Source of the DNA: Phoebastria nigripes | Lineage: Eukaryota; Chordata; Aves; Procellariiformes; Diomedeidae | Direction of reading: 5' to 3' | Assembly: GCA_035582835.1 (NCBI GenBank) | Contig: JAYKAV010000933.1 | Coordinates: 129,377 to 193,376 of the forward strand | DNA: 64,000 nucleotides | Part shown: piece by piece, positions 40,801-54,270 of the stretch | Layout: the number at the start of each line of letters is the position of its first letter | Numbering within the stretch: position 1 is the stretch's first letter | Notes under the pieces: generated by a model | What the model saw: only the letters and a program-made list of their open reading frames with translations | What the model was told of the DNA's origin: nothing | Databases searched by the model: none | Program-made: the position numbers and the translations under genes

Positions 40801-43800
40801 ATATTCCAGTCCTGAGATCTCCACAGTTATACTCAGTGCTGATTAGCAGAACCTGCTCCTATTTCAGCCTTCATTTCCCTGTGTTTCCATATCCTAGTCC
40901 TGTCAGTGTAATTGTGCTCCAAACCAGCTGAAGTTTCTCTTGAAAATAAAGTTAAAAACTCTGTTAAAAGATATTTCAATAACACTTACATTCTAAGACT
41001 CACTAAGTTTTTTTTGTAATAAACACATCTAACTACTGACCACAGAAATTTGACATAGCATCTGACATCTGCAGAGTTTTGCTTCTCCTACTGGTAGCAA
41101 TAGCTTGTTCAGCAGATGCTCCTAGTAGCACCTATGCAAGTCCTTCAAGAGATTAATAGTGAAAACAAACAAAAACCCAAACCAAACCCAAAAAACAAGG
41201 AATGAAAAACAGCTCTTCCTTAACAGTTTTAGTTTTGCTGGGCTATCAGAAGTAACAAGCAACTAAATCTTTGGTATTAATGCAAAAGGAAGCTCTGATG
41301 ATCCCACAGATAAGATTACTCCGTCAGAATGTACCACGGTATATCAAAAGGCACTGCTTTCATACAAACACTTTGAAGGGTAGCACTGAGTACTAGAAAG
41401 GCCAGTACTTCAGCTTTTCAAATCTGGCACTTTTCAGTGCCATCAGCTTTACTCTCAGCAGCATTACTGTGTGACCACATGGAGGCCTCCCCCTCAGAGG
41501 AAGAGGTTGCCACTCCTGGTGCTGATCTGGTGTCACTCCTGATTTGTCCTGGAAGCTCTAAGTTCATTTAAGATAATTAGTCGATACTACACAGCAAGGC
41601 CAAAGATCTGGTGCTGTAACTGTAGCAAAGAGTTGTTTCAAGATGGGGGGGGGGAATGGAGTAAAATAGATCAATAAGCTTGGGAGTTAGGTTTAAACTC
41701 TCAGGTCCTACCTACTCTGCCCAAGAACAAAAGCCTCCACAAATTCACACGTTTAACAGAACTCCTCAGCTTCTCAAGGAATTGCATTAACTACACATTC
41801 AGCTGACAAAAATAAATTGCAACACTTGCTGAAAAATAAATTGTGAAAGAAACAAAAAGCCCTTTTCTTTAGTCACACGTGACAGCAATTCAATTTCACT
41901 GTCTACTGCATGCGTTTTATGTAAGGCAGATAGGTACAGGATACTGGTCATGATAGTTTTCAATTTGTAACTCTGGAACTTCAGTTAGAAAAAGGATGAA
42001 ATCAAGCAAGCCATTGCCTTTGACACTAGAAAAAGAGCCTCACTAATGCAGAGGCACAGCCTGCCTGGCTATCTACGCTCTTCAGTGGGATGTACAACCA
42101 GATTGTTACTCTTACACCAGATGCAGTGTAAAAGTGAGCCTTTGCCTTTTTAACTTGCTTAAAGTCAATTAATCAGCATGTAAAATCGTGCCAGTAAAAA
42201 CCATTTCTGTTTTAAGTAGTGGCCATCCTTCTCCTGCTTCAGCATGTGACTCTTTCCAATTTCAAAGTTTCCACGGTAAGGTTCATATAAAGTATCAGAG
42301 AATAATTCTTTTTCAAGAAACCAGTTAAACACTTGCTCCTACAAACTGAGATACATGTGGCCATGGACCAGGCAAAGAACATCTTCTGCACAGTATATTC
42401 ACGTAAAGTGTATGGGCTTTAGAGAAACAGGGGAAAAGCTTACACCATCTTCCTTGGTGTGAGATGGCCATAACCATCCAGCATGCTTGCAACAAGACAA
42501 ACACTGGATTTGTATATCCCAGTACCAAGGTGTGTTCTTTCCTGTAGATGACAACAATCAGGGGTGCTAAAGGCAAAAGGATCCACCTCGGAGGTCTGCA
42601 TAAAATCAATGGATTTAGAAACTCCTCTGAGGTGGCAAGATGAACCTTCTCTGGATCCACAGGGGCACTTCCCACATGCAACATGTTCTGCTGAGCCATC
42701 TCTGCAATGACATGAGTCTTTGAATTGTGCTTCCCACCTTCCTCCCAGAATATGTGGTTTCAAGCAACATTTGTTGCCAGGATGCATTGCTAATATGTAA
42801 TATATTGGCTGGAAATTAGTATTTCATCTCAGAGAGAAAAAATGTTAAAGGCACTTCTTAACAGGCAACGAATGCAGTAGAGTTTGAGGAAGAAATCTTG
42901 TGAGACAAACACAGCAAACCTATAACCAAGAGAAGATAGATCTATTGAGACAAACAACTAAATCCTGCCCTTTAAGACAGACTGCAGATTCAATCCCCTG
43001 ATGTTCCTTTTACTGCTGGAAGGAGATCTGTTCTGCTATTCTGCTGCAAAGGACATTATTTCTCCACAAAGCTTAGCTTTGGGTATTTATTATGAGGATA
43101 ACTTCTGACTGAAAAGCAAGACTTGCTTCTTTTTTCCTGGTGATGCTTCGCAAAAGGCATGCCATTTCTGGCATTCCTAGGGATGGATGGACTCACATCT
43201 AATGTTTCCTCCCCAAACCCAGCACCCCTAAAAGTCAGCAAGAACCATCCAGCCTTCAAAACAAGCCCCAGATTCTTTTCACATGGATGACTGCCCCGCT
43301 GACTTGGTGGACCTACCATAAACAAAGGGGCAGGAGAAGGCCTAGAGGTTCCTAGCTGCCTTCTGACAGCTTTCAAATGACACAGCACAACACACCTTAC
43401 ATGCTGGAGAGATTCCTCTGAAAGAAAATGCAAAAGGCTCAGACAAAGCAAGGAAAAAGCAAACAAATACAGTAACCCAGAGGAAAGAAGGAAAGGAGCT
43501 AACAATTCTGCTACGGTGACTAACAGGAATATAACTGAGTGACAAGTTACAGATCAACTCTTAGCCAAAGATTTTACACGACTAGTTGATGGTAGTCCCT
43601 TAGCCAGAGGAGGTGTCCACCTTGAGTGCCTATTTCCGTAATTTACTAAATCATAAGCTTATTAGAAACAGAAACCATTGAGAAGATGCAAAGTTTTTCC
43701 TCAGAAGGGGGGGGGAGAGGACATCAGAAAAAGTAGAGAATAAGGCATCTAAGGGTACAAAACCACAAACAACAAAACATTTAGCATAGCACATTAACTA

Positions 43801-44984
43801 ATTATGTACAGCACTATCATGCACTTCATCCTACCAGCAAATGTGAAGCCAAAACATTAACCTCAAGCCAAATAGCAAAACAAAAATAAGAGAAGTGATA
43901 TTGATTCACTGTATCTGTTGAGTAATCAAGCTTCTTACCATTAGAAATGAGCTGCAAATTTTCTGGATAAGCCATCTTTAACCTTGGAAAAATTAAATCA
44001 AGCTAGACAGGGACTAAGAAGAGAAATATAGCAGGGTTAGCTCTACAAAAAAAAAAAAAAACAACCAAAACAGAGTACAGTGTCCAAATGTGTAATTCCA
44101 CAGCAAAGTGGATCTTTGCATCCAGCTTCCACCATTTAGCTTTCACTAGGACCTCAGGATGGGCATGGTCTCTTTTAGTCAAGACAACGGTGGGTTTTTT
44201 GACTACTGAATTAGTGCTTATTTCAGATTCATTAAAGCCTTTAGGTTTTTGTATCTACTTAACAGACAGAGTAAAAGGATTTAAACATGCCATTTTCTGT
44301 TACAAGCCTTGGGGCAGGAGAGGAAAGAAATAATGAACGTTTCAGAGTTACTATATGGTAACCATAGCAGGCAAAATCAATTACTGCTGAGAGGATCTGG
44401 AGATAACATGCAGGTTCCCACTCATCTATTTGAAATGTGTTTTTTTTTCCTCTCCATTTCCTCCCCCACTTCTCTTCAGAAATGTCTTTTCTCATACATT
44501 AGAATCTGGCCCAAAGAATCCTGCTGGCTTGCAAACACATTTAGAGATAAGGATTTGTCATGATACTGTACAGTATCCCCACCTGTGCACTCCAACTTAT
44601 CTGAGATTAAAATCAAATCCTTCACAGATTGCTACTTCTGCCTTTCACACCGAGTTTGGCTACGCTGAACTTCATTATCAGAGAAACCAAACAATGATGT
44701 GGCTTTATCAAGAACACCGTGTAAGCTGGACAGCCACCCTCAAAAGAAAAACTGCAGGACAGATTTGAGGAATTAGCAAAAGCATGTATACCCCCTCACG
44801 TGACATGAGATGGGAACACTTTTGGGATGGATAACATCAAAAAAAGGAACCAAATAGGAGCTGGTACTTTACAAGTCTGAAATAAGTGATCTAGAAAGGG
44901 CAGATCCAGAAATCCAGTTCATACAGGTCTGAACAAGGAAAGAATGTCTGTTTAAATGATGCCAAGCTCAAAACCAATAAAAGG

Positions 44985-45110
44985 AAATAAATTTTAACAC
45001 AATCTGCAATTGAATTGTGGAACTTACTACCACAGGAAGATGGTAAGGCCAAAAACATAATGGGATTAAAAACTGACTCAGTACGTATATGGATATTGAC
45101 AATATCTAGA
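44985..45110 (+). repeat. Ancient CR1-like LINE fragment
   Basis: It reads aattgaattgtggaacttac, taccacagg..., ggccaaaaacataatgggat, taaaaactg. The core is shared with the fragment at about 12.2 kb and fits the CR1 'ctgtggaactcactgccacagg' block. Plus orientation, no coding capacity. Confidence 0.6.
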
Positions 45111-46059
45111 GCTGTGTTTAACACTAAAATTGTGGGAAGAATTATTATGCCTCATGCTTCAGGGTTTTAACCGATCTCTAACCACTAGAGAACAGGGTGA
45201 AGCCCAATAAAGCAAGCAGATACACCCNTGAACATCTTTGTCAGTGCTTCTCCTCTGAATTATCCGGTGCTAGTCACGAGCACATAAAGGCAACTGAATA
45301 GACGTGTCCCAAATCCGATCTAATAAATCAACTATGACAGATTTAGTTTCAGCTAATCCCAAATCTCTGATTCAAGTCTAGGATAGCCAATTGAACCATT
45401 CAAAAAGGTTTAATAAAGCTGCTGAAATTGAAATTAAGCACTGACGTGTTTACCACAGTCTTTTCTCATTCACCAGCCTTTGAGCAGCACTCGCCTAACA
45501 CTGGCAAGCCTTCCCTTTGCTCCCTCAAAAATTCCGCAAATTAGAAAACCTCTCTCCCCTTCCCCACCTCCACCCCACAATAAACACGGAAGATACCACA
45601 TAATCCAGAAATTGGTGCTTGGAAAGGACAGTCCACAGAGACTTGCACTGCAGTCACAAAAGCTGGCAACATGCTATTTTATTCTCTATAAAGTTATTCT
45701 AAAACTAAGTCTCTCCAACCTTCTCAAGCCATTTTTACCAAGCAACAATTAAGCATGCTGTTCCAATTAAGTTAAAAAAATAATCTGTTAGCTGTGGCTC
45801 AAAATGCTGCATAAGCAGATCCTTTCTGGTGGAAGCACCATGCATCTTGCATGCTTGCTGAGATACAAATAATGGAATGGTATAGAAAATTTCCAACTCG
45901 CCTCCCTAAGCTTCTTTCAGTCATTTCCATGTGCATGGAAAACTAACATTTCACAACAACTGCTTTTTGTTTAAACAGGAGTTTAATGATTTAGCTCAAA
46001 GGAGGTAAATAACCCTCTTGCACCCAAAATATTGTCAAAGCACGGACCTGAGTAAAGAG

Positions 46060-46205
46060 TGGGCAGGAGGTAATAAATGAATCCAAAGTAGGAAAGCAAA
46101 GGCAAAAAATACAACTGGAGTGGGGGGGGGGGAAGAGAGACTGGAAAAAAGATGAGAAATAAAGGACAGGAAAGAAAACAGAAAGGAGGCAGCAAGAACA
46201 GAAGT
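46060..46205. repeat. Purine-rich tract with G11
   Basis: On the + strand the stretch is dominated by A and G, with an 11-G run at 46122-46132 and then gaagagagactggaaaaaag and similar words. The NUP93 transcript would be pyrimidine-rich here. Confidence 0.75.
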
Positions 46206-49200
46206 TCTGCCAAAAATCTAAATGAGTGAAGCAAATGCATGTGTCCTTAGTTCCACCTCAAAAGGCTGCAACTTTCTTTCAGGAGCATATCTTGGCAGGA
46301 ATAAGAATTCATTTTGACTTCAAAAAGGAAAGTTAAAAAACATCCATACACACAACCCAAACATTTCTTCTGCAAACTGCCAAATTTTCAGGCTGCTGTT
46401 TTGCATGGGGAAGCTTAGTACATCCACAGTTTGATGCCCAGGCATTAGTAAACAGTTTACGCACTTATTAGTTAGTGACTATTTTAAACCAAAACTTGGT
46501 AATGCCTAGGATTAAGATTTTGGATGTGGAGTCAAACTGACTAATTACTACAGTGGAGAGGAGGGCAAGCACAACAATATACCTGTGGTCTTTCCCACAC
46601 TGCTAAATTACACAAATAGTTTAGTAATAAACCCCAGTTCATCAGTGGAGTAACACTTTCAAGAGGCCTGAGTAAATTTGGGGGGGGCTTGAAAGGAGGG
46701 GAGGGAGTCAAGAGCTGCAGCAGCTGCTGGTTTTTCTAATGGATTTGATGAACAGCCTCGCTGGAAAGAGAGTGTCCAGGGTTTTACACTGTTTGTGACC
46801 ACAGGAGTTCAGCGAAACAGTCTGGCCTGCGCACGTTACAAGCTTCCCTTGTGAAGAGTGATTTGTTTTGTACAGCTCACAGCACCATGAGGGATTAGTT
46901 GAGAAAGATGCTCAAGACAATGCTTAAGTAATAAAGACACTAGCAAAAAACCCTGCAAAAACAATAGTTCAGGAGAAGGGTAACAAACCCACCTCTCTTT
47001 GTATACGTAAGCTCCAAGCCACTCTGTCCCATTTCAGAAAAGTTTGCTGAAGATCAGAATTCTTTTTTTCCTATTGCAGTTGGGAAGTTTTCTTTATTTC
47101 TCCTTTTCAGAACTAAGAACTGAAAAGCCATACTGACTTAAATAGGTAAACATTCATTTTTCAATCCCAAATCTATAGCTTAAATCCGTTAACCCACTGC
47201 AACACTGGGACTGAAAGCTTCTGCCACCTGTGAAAAGTCCCTGCAACAAGACCTCTGCATAGCTATGAGGAGGGCTTCCCAAAGCCCAGTGTCTCCATTT
47301 CCAGTTTCCACAGAGGCACTAGAAGGACATACCATGGTCCACTCAGGAAAGAATTGGATTACTTCAAAAATAAATATATTAAAAAGAGAAGGAAAAAAAA
47401 AAATCCACACAACACTCCAAACTGTGGTCTTACACTATTACTACCCAAGATGCTGTTAATATTTTAGAAACCTAATTTACCTTCTTGTTATTTTTTCACA
47501 TTTTTTTTCCCCTTAAATGCAACAAAGATGAATTGGGTTCACTTCCGCATATAACCAGTTCCACTGTTAAATTCCAGCACAGCCCTGCAGATCTTTTATT
47601 TCAGAGCTATAATCAAGGTACTGGAAATCTCCAAATCCTCTCCCATAACGTCTACGCTTTCTTCGTAATGGTTTCAAAATTGATGAAAATATCAGTATTT
47701 TACAAAACAAAATGGAGTGGTGCTTTGCAAAAGCTACATTTGAGCCTCAAATAAATAAATAAAACCATCTCTTTAGCCCAAGAAATTGCTCTATCACATG
47801 ATACGTGGAGGTGGCAAATTGCCAGGTTGCAAGAATTTGCATCTCAGCATTGTTTTTTCTCACCAATCTGTATAACCACAGAGATGAAACTGTTCTACTA
47901 AATTTTTCCAGCACCATGAAAACACTAATTCCAATAGTTCATTTGCACATACTGAGCACACACTGTCTAGGTCAGTAGTCAATACAAGACCGCAGTGAGC
48001 ACTAAATTAATGGGACGGCGTGACATTAAGAGGTACCGCATTGCCAGAAGTGCCGTCCTCCTGGTAAGATGCAACATGGATCTTGAAAGTCATTAATGAT
48101 CCCACAGTACTTCTTGCAATAGTAACATTGCTCCAAACAGGGTCTTGGTGAAATTCTGACTCGGATAATCATATCCCACCAGCTAAGGTTCGCTCTAGAG
48201 TTTCAGCTACACGTGGTGTTTTAAAGGGTCCTGCAGCGCTACTGAGAGAAGCAGAGATGTCCACACCTCAGCACAGGAGAGGGTGCATTTTGGGTATGTG
48301 ATCTCCAAACTGCCTTTTATACCATATTTGCCCCCTTCACAGGGGTACGAGTTAACATTCAAGTAGGAATTGGAACAATTTTCATCAAAGGGCAGAGCTA
48401 CGNAGCGTAAGGAGGAAAAAAGGGGAAGGGGGGAATGAAGTCAGTGTTACGACTCAAAATCTGGCCTCTGTTTTAAGGTGTTTATGATAGATACTTCAAA
48501 GATGTTTATTAAAAGTCTACAGTCATAGACTCTCATCTATTTGAGATGCAAAGAACATATCTGGATTAAGCAGACAGGAAATATAAAATGTGCCAGGACA
48601 TAGCAGAATTTAAATAGATCAATAAACATAGCTACTAGAACAAGAGTTCTCAATTTTTCCATCTCATGACCTTGCATTAGCATAAAGTTTTGAAACGTCC
48701 CTTTCATACTCTCTTGTTTACCCATGATGAAAGAGAAAGGCAGATCATTTCTCTTCTCTCCCTCTTCCTAACCCCTTAGGCTTAGGAATCCATGATCAGA
48801 ACCACGATGAACTGCAAGATCACCACATAATTACTCCAGTTAGCATACAAACAAGCAAACAAAAGAAATTTGAAATAATTCAGTATCACAGCATTTATTG
48901 AGGGACTGTAATCTGGCCAACTAACAAAACGCCATAGAGTAGTCTACATTAAATGCGCCATGGTTTGGGTTTTTGGCGGGTGTGTTTGTTTTTAAGGTTA
49001 ATAAGGCCAGGGTAATTTAAAACTGCACTACTAAATCACGCTATTAAACCAGTAACGAAAACTAGAGAAAACTGCTGCTTAGATGTAAACTAAGCATGTG
49101 AGGGAAAAAGTGACAAGCAAAAAAGTTAACACCCCAAAACCCAAATACATTCCCAATGTTTTGGTCTACTCTCCCCCCCACACCCTTCCTCTCTTTTTAT

Positions 49201-49267
49201 ACAGTGTTATTCAGTCACCTACCTGATGCCTGATGCCAAAAGAAGCTTTTTTGGGCTGGGTTTTTTT

Positions 49268-49308
49268 GTTTGTTTGTTTGTTTTTAACTTAAAAACAAAC
49301 AAACAAAC
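49268..49308. repeat. GTTT/AAAC inverted repeat (18-bp perfect stem, 5-nt loop)
   Basis: The left arm (49268-49285) is a GTTT tetranucleotide repeat and the right arm (49291-49308) its exact reverse complement, separated by aactt. Imperfect AC-rich sequence continues the right side to about 49,340. It would form a hairpin in DNA or in intron RNA. Confidence 0.9.
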
Positions 49309-52300
49309 CAACCAAAACAAAAAACCAAACAAAAACCCCACACTGGCTATGAAATAGAGAAGCCTGCACTCTTAAACCCCGGTCACATCCCAGTCTATGC
49401 ACACCTTGGCATTTCCCAGGGCGTTCTTTGATCAGCACAGGCCTTCGGAGGCTCGGGGCCAACCTGTTCATTCAGAGGGGCCCTGGGAGACTATCAGTGT
49501 CAGGAAGGTGGCAGACAGGCCACCGAACCCCCAGCTCGCCAAGGCTGCATGCTGTGGAAGCGCTTGCAAGTCTCATCACCCAGCAGAAAGCCACAGACAG
49601 GCTGCAGTTTTCCTTTAGAGGTTTAAGTAAAATTGTTATACATTACCTAAAAGGGAGACATGCAAACACGTCAGAGATGAGATGAGGAAGTTTCTGTAAT
49701 TTGTATTTCTAAAGTCCACATCCCTTAACTCCATTTGCTGCACGTCAAAAATACTCATTCATTCCACATCACCGCTTTCTTCAATTGTGTTAAACTGCCT
49801 CTGGCCACATTTAATTACCAGGATATTTATATTCTTGATTTACATGCCAAAATGTATACATTATGGGTCAAATCCTGAATGAAATCGATGAGACAACCTA
49901 GACAAAGAAGATCAGGGTTTGATACTAACATGCACTAGTAACGAGAGAGAAAAAATGACTTCTGAGAACCTTTGTAGAGAGATATTTTTGGAGCTATTTT
50001 TGAAGCATAAGATTTCTATAGCTTTTGAAGAATTCACAACTATGACTGTAAATAATATTTTTCATTCGGACTGCAGCAGTGCAAAGAAACCAACAGCTAA
50101 CGATCGACCCTAAAAAAAAAAAAACAAACCAACAAGGTAGAAGGTTGTCCTCTTGCATTCACTGTCCTGGCTCTGCAATGGTTAAAAGGTCCCCACAGCT
50201 GTGCTGGCATCATTGATTAGGGTGAACAAGGAAGCGACAGAAAAATAAAGCCACCTTAATTTCAAGCTCCATTAGAACTGAAGGACTTGGGGGGGGGAGA
50301 AATCAATGTTTGGCAAATGGGAAAGGACAAAATCTGCAAAAGGAAAAATGCATTTTCAGGCTAAGCTAATGCAAACAATGGATGGTGAACAGCACTTGAG
50401 GTTGCCCCTTTAAGGTTGTGTCAGCATTTCCATTTATAAACTCCGATTTTAGTTACACTCTAGTAGATTACCACAAGCTTTGGTATTATTCTAGCAGATA
50501 CCACAAAGTATATCACAAATGGTAATATAAAATAGCAGTAAGAGCTCACTGGTTGAATAATGCACCCTTTCAGTACCTGATGTCAGAGTAAGCATTTTGA
50601 AATTATGAGTCATAAGCATACATACGCACAAACAGAACATACAGTGCTGGGGCGAGCATCCTGGGGCCCAGATTCTACCAACACTAAAACAGAAGTCAAA
50701 GCTGCCTTTGATACGAAGCCTGTTTACAGTACTCTGAAGAACTTGAAAATATCCCAGATACTTAATTTCAGTCTGCTTCAGTTGCCACTTGGACAGATTT
50801 CAGTCTAACCTTCTGCCCTCATTTAGATAAAAGCTCTTATTTCTGTACCTGGACCTCCGGAGAGCTACTCAGTCAATATTCTGAATATCCACACCCAGAA
50901 ATCAAAAACAAACCCTGGTATGCAACCTTTAATTTCAGTTCTGCCTAGATCAGAAGGCCAAGGTGAAACTGTTGTACAAATGAGACAATTCAACAAAATT
51001 TTCCTTCAGTGTAATGGAGCCAAGACTTCACCTTATACTTTTTAAGCAGATAAGCAATGTATGCAAGGAGAGCTCGTGTCCGTTTCTAGGATTCATTTCA
51101 CTGATCTGCACGGAGCTGGACTGAGCCTTAAAAGTGAGAGCAACACCGTTTCTTAAAATCACCACCATGACTTTGGGCTTAGACATTTCAAAACAAGCAT
51201 ACAGGGGGGTTAAATCTAGTATCAAGCCATCATGACATGTTCAAAACACAAAGCACACAGTAAAGCATAACATATACTGTAATCAGTCAAACTGATTAGT
51301 AGGTATAAATCAGGACTTGATCCTGCAACAAACATAAACCAAACAGCACACGTGCAAGAGCCAGGTCCTAGCTTACATGTTACAATAGTGCAGCCTTTCC
51401 ATATACTTGTAATAATTCCTCCTCTGGCTGCCATTCCTGGGACCCGAGAAAGGTCTGCTACGACAGTGCTCACAAGAAGAGGACATCATAGTTTGCATCT
51501 TTGGAAGAGTGAAGAAATAGTGACATTCTGTTCAGAAAAGGTATTATGTTTATACGCATATACTCCATCTTTGAGATACCAGCTTGCACGATCAACCCTT
51601 ACCTGGGATTTTTAAAAGCCACAAAGAAACAAACAAACCAATGTGCATTTATGTGCTAAATATGGCATCAAGAAAATCAAGAATCACTCGACTACCATAT
51701 TCAACTTTGAAAATATTTTGCCAAAATAGGGGTTTCTGACATTTAAAAAAAATCTTGATCTTTATAAACTCTTGACATAGGAATTGTTATGAACACACTG
51801 TGAGAAGTGTTTGTTGCGTTGCATGCAATTTAAGAACACAATCTTTGAAATGAGAGAGGAAAAATACAAATTCCTATAATTTAGTGGCAAGCCTAAAATC
51901 TTTTTCATAATCTTCCCGGCCTACTGCTCTAGTGGGAGACATTTCCTGGACTCACAACCCTTTTATGTGCAAGCAATCTACATTTTACAACTGATAAATA
52001 ATTCAGATAATTAAGTGAGCTGCAATTTGGTGCACTTCTTTTTAGTCAGCACTATGGAGTATCATTTAAAAGAGATTCTGTACAGAAAGTCCCTCTNGCT
52101 TGTTAACCCAATCCGAGGCTTCTATTAAGGCAAATTCCTAGATTCTCTTAAGACTTTCTGAATGTCTTGCACCAGCATCCTGAGACTTCATGCCCTAGGA
52201 TGCTCCCTTCTGATTTTTCTTTCTGTGTTTTACTCTCTCAAGAAGAAACAGGGTATTTCCTGGAATTCTCCCTCTGCAGTGCTGTCTGTTGTCATTTGAG

Positions 52301-53934
52301 AGATTAGATTCTAGCATATCTCTCTATGCTGCCCACATACAGGCTGCTAGAATGGACCACAACCTAAGAAGGAACAGAGACAATAAGTAACTACTTTAGG
52401 TAAGAAAGCTGGAGAAGCTCAAGCAAACTATTGGGAAATCACTGGATGCAAAGGAGTGATGGGGGAGCACATGGCAGGAAGTCTAAGGTGTATTTTCATG
52501 CTGTAAGAGCTTTGATAGAATTTAAAGGTCAGCAGAAAGCTAAAATTCATACAATAAAGATTTAATCATATTTGTAACCTACACATAACTGCAACAGTCA
52601 GCAAAGGCTAAGCATTAGGTCTATGCCTGTGGCACAAGCGCCCATATTCACCTCCAGAGGCACCACCTACTCCCGCACTTTGGTGTACAGAGGCTGTACC
52701 AATGCAGAGTCCCACTGCAGTTTTACAGGGAGGAAGAGCGCACAGACTTGCAGTTTCAGGTGCTTACCTGAAAAAAAGTTTCAGCCTCTTTATGAGCTGA
52801 TAACACTACCTGCTCAAACTGAAGCTTGAAGGACATATGCAAGAATAAAGTGCTAAAGAATCTACAAATGACAAAGAAGTTTCAGATGGGATTGAAGGCT
52901 AAACAGATTTGCTGCAAACTATACAGGCCTGTGAGTATAAGTGTTGAGCATCAGGAAAAGATGGGACCGAGAAAGGACAGCTGAGCCTACAATACTGACG
53001 ATAAACTGTGAACCAGTTCATTAAGTTCATTAAGGATTTTGGAAGAACTTTTTGTTGGTTAAAAAAAGAGTAATGGTAATGTTAGAAAGTGCAGGCTGCA
53101 GGCTTGATGCAGAACAGAACAGCTCTTCCCAATCCACAGAATTAAAGCCTACCAGTATGTCTGTGTAAATACCGAGTAACAGCAGAGGAATAGTAAAGTC
53201 CTGTAAAACGATAAACCAGATCCCTTCCTTTTATCACTCTGCACACTGCCTTCCAGGATACAGCAGGAGCAACTTACGGAGGGAGAATGCTACACAGTGT
53301 AAAGGGATAGCTACATCTGGCCCAAAATAAACACAACAAACTTGAAGAAGCTTTATGAAACTAATAAGCTAGGAAGAATGAAAACAAATCCTAACATAAC
53401 CATCAGAAGGTATAAAAAAAAGAAACATAGGAAGGAGCTTTTCCAGCACATCTTTATCTAAAGCATCAAATAATTTTAAGACCTACCTGGTTAACAGACC
53501 TAACTAAAGGACAATCAGTAGTGTGTAACACGAAGGTCCTCTTACGTAACTAACAACAAAACCTTAATAAAAAACTACTCTGAAAGGACAAGATCCTGTT
53601 GTTGATGACTGTGTACCAGAACCTGCAGGTGAGTGCAGAGACTTGTCCTATTCTAAGTAAGTTACTTTCAGGTAACAGATCACTGTCGACATCAGCCAGA
53701 CAGCTTAAGATTTGACTGCAAATATCCTCAGACAGAGCAGAGGATGATGTTCTGCAAAACAACACAGAAACCCTTGCACCTGTTAACTGCAAAACAAACA
53801 GGGACAAAACATTTAAGACTGACATGGTACTCATGTGCCTGCAAGATGACCTAAAAATGGAGGACCTTCCCACTGCAAATCAGTTTCAGCTAATTTACTG
53901 TGTTTTCTGCACATGGCCTGCAAAAAAAAAAATT

Positions 53935-54270
53935 TAAGATTCAAAGCACACATGTAGTAGGCCTCAGACATGAGTAGTTAGATTTAAATTAAAGTGATCA
54001 CTGATTAAATCACCAGTGTTAATCATGATTCAAAACGGCAAGCAGGGAACTTTGATTTAAATTATTGATTTTAATCCTGCTTTTCATTTGTACTTTTTAG
54101 CTGTTTTCCTACAGGAAGGTCTGAATCTCATTGGCTGATTTGGCCATTTAAACACATTGATTTACAATTAACCACTGTTTTTATGCTAAATTTGAAGCTT
54201 TTTCCGTAACAGGAAGATACAATTGTATCTATATTCACAATATAAACTTATTTAAAAAGCACAGTATTTA
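53935..54270. repeat. Possible decayed interspersed repeat with repeated gatttaaatta motifs
   Basis: Two copies of gatttaaatta (about 53981-53991 and 54054-54064) flank sequence with ctgattaaatcacc and aatcatgatt, followed by an AT-rich stretch containing tctgaatctcattggctga. The pattern recalls old amniote transposon remnants built around gatttaaat, but I cannot assign a family. Confidence 0.3.

Noticed and set aside
42325..42787. Two overlapping minus-strand frames of 124 and 115 codons
   Set aside because: Overlap in different frames with no similarity I know, including to CR1 or retroviral reverse transcriptase.
43056..43505. 149-codon minus-strand open frame with a hydrophobic start
   Set aside because: Starts with a Leu-rich stretch derived from a purine-rich + strand; the remainder is low in conserved features and I recognise nothing.
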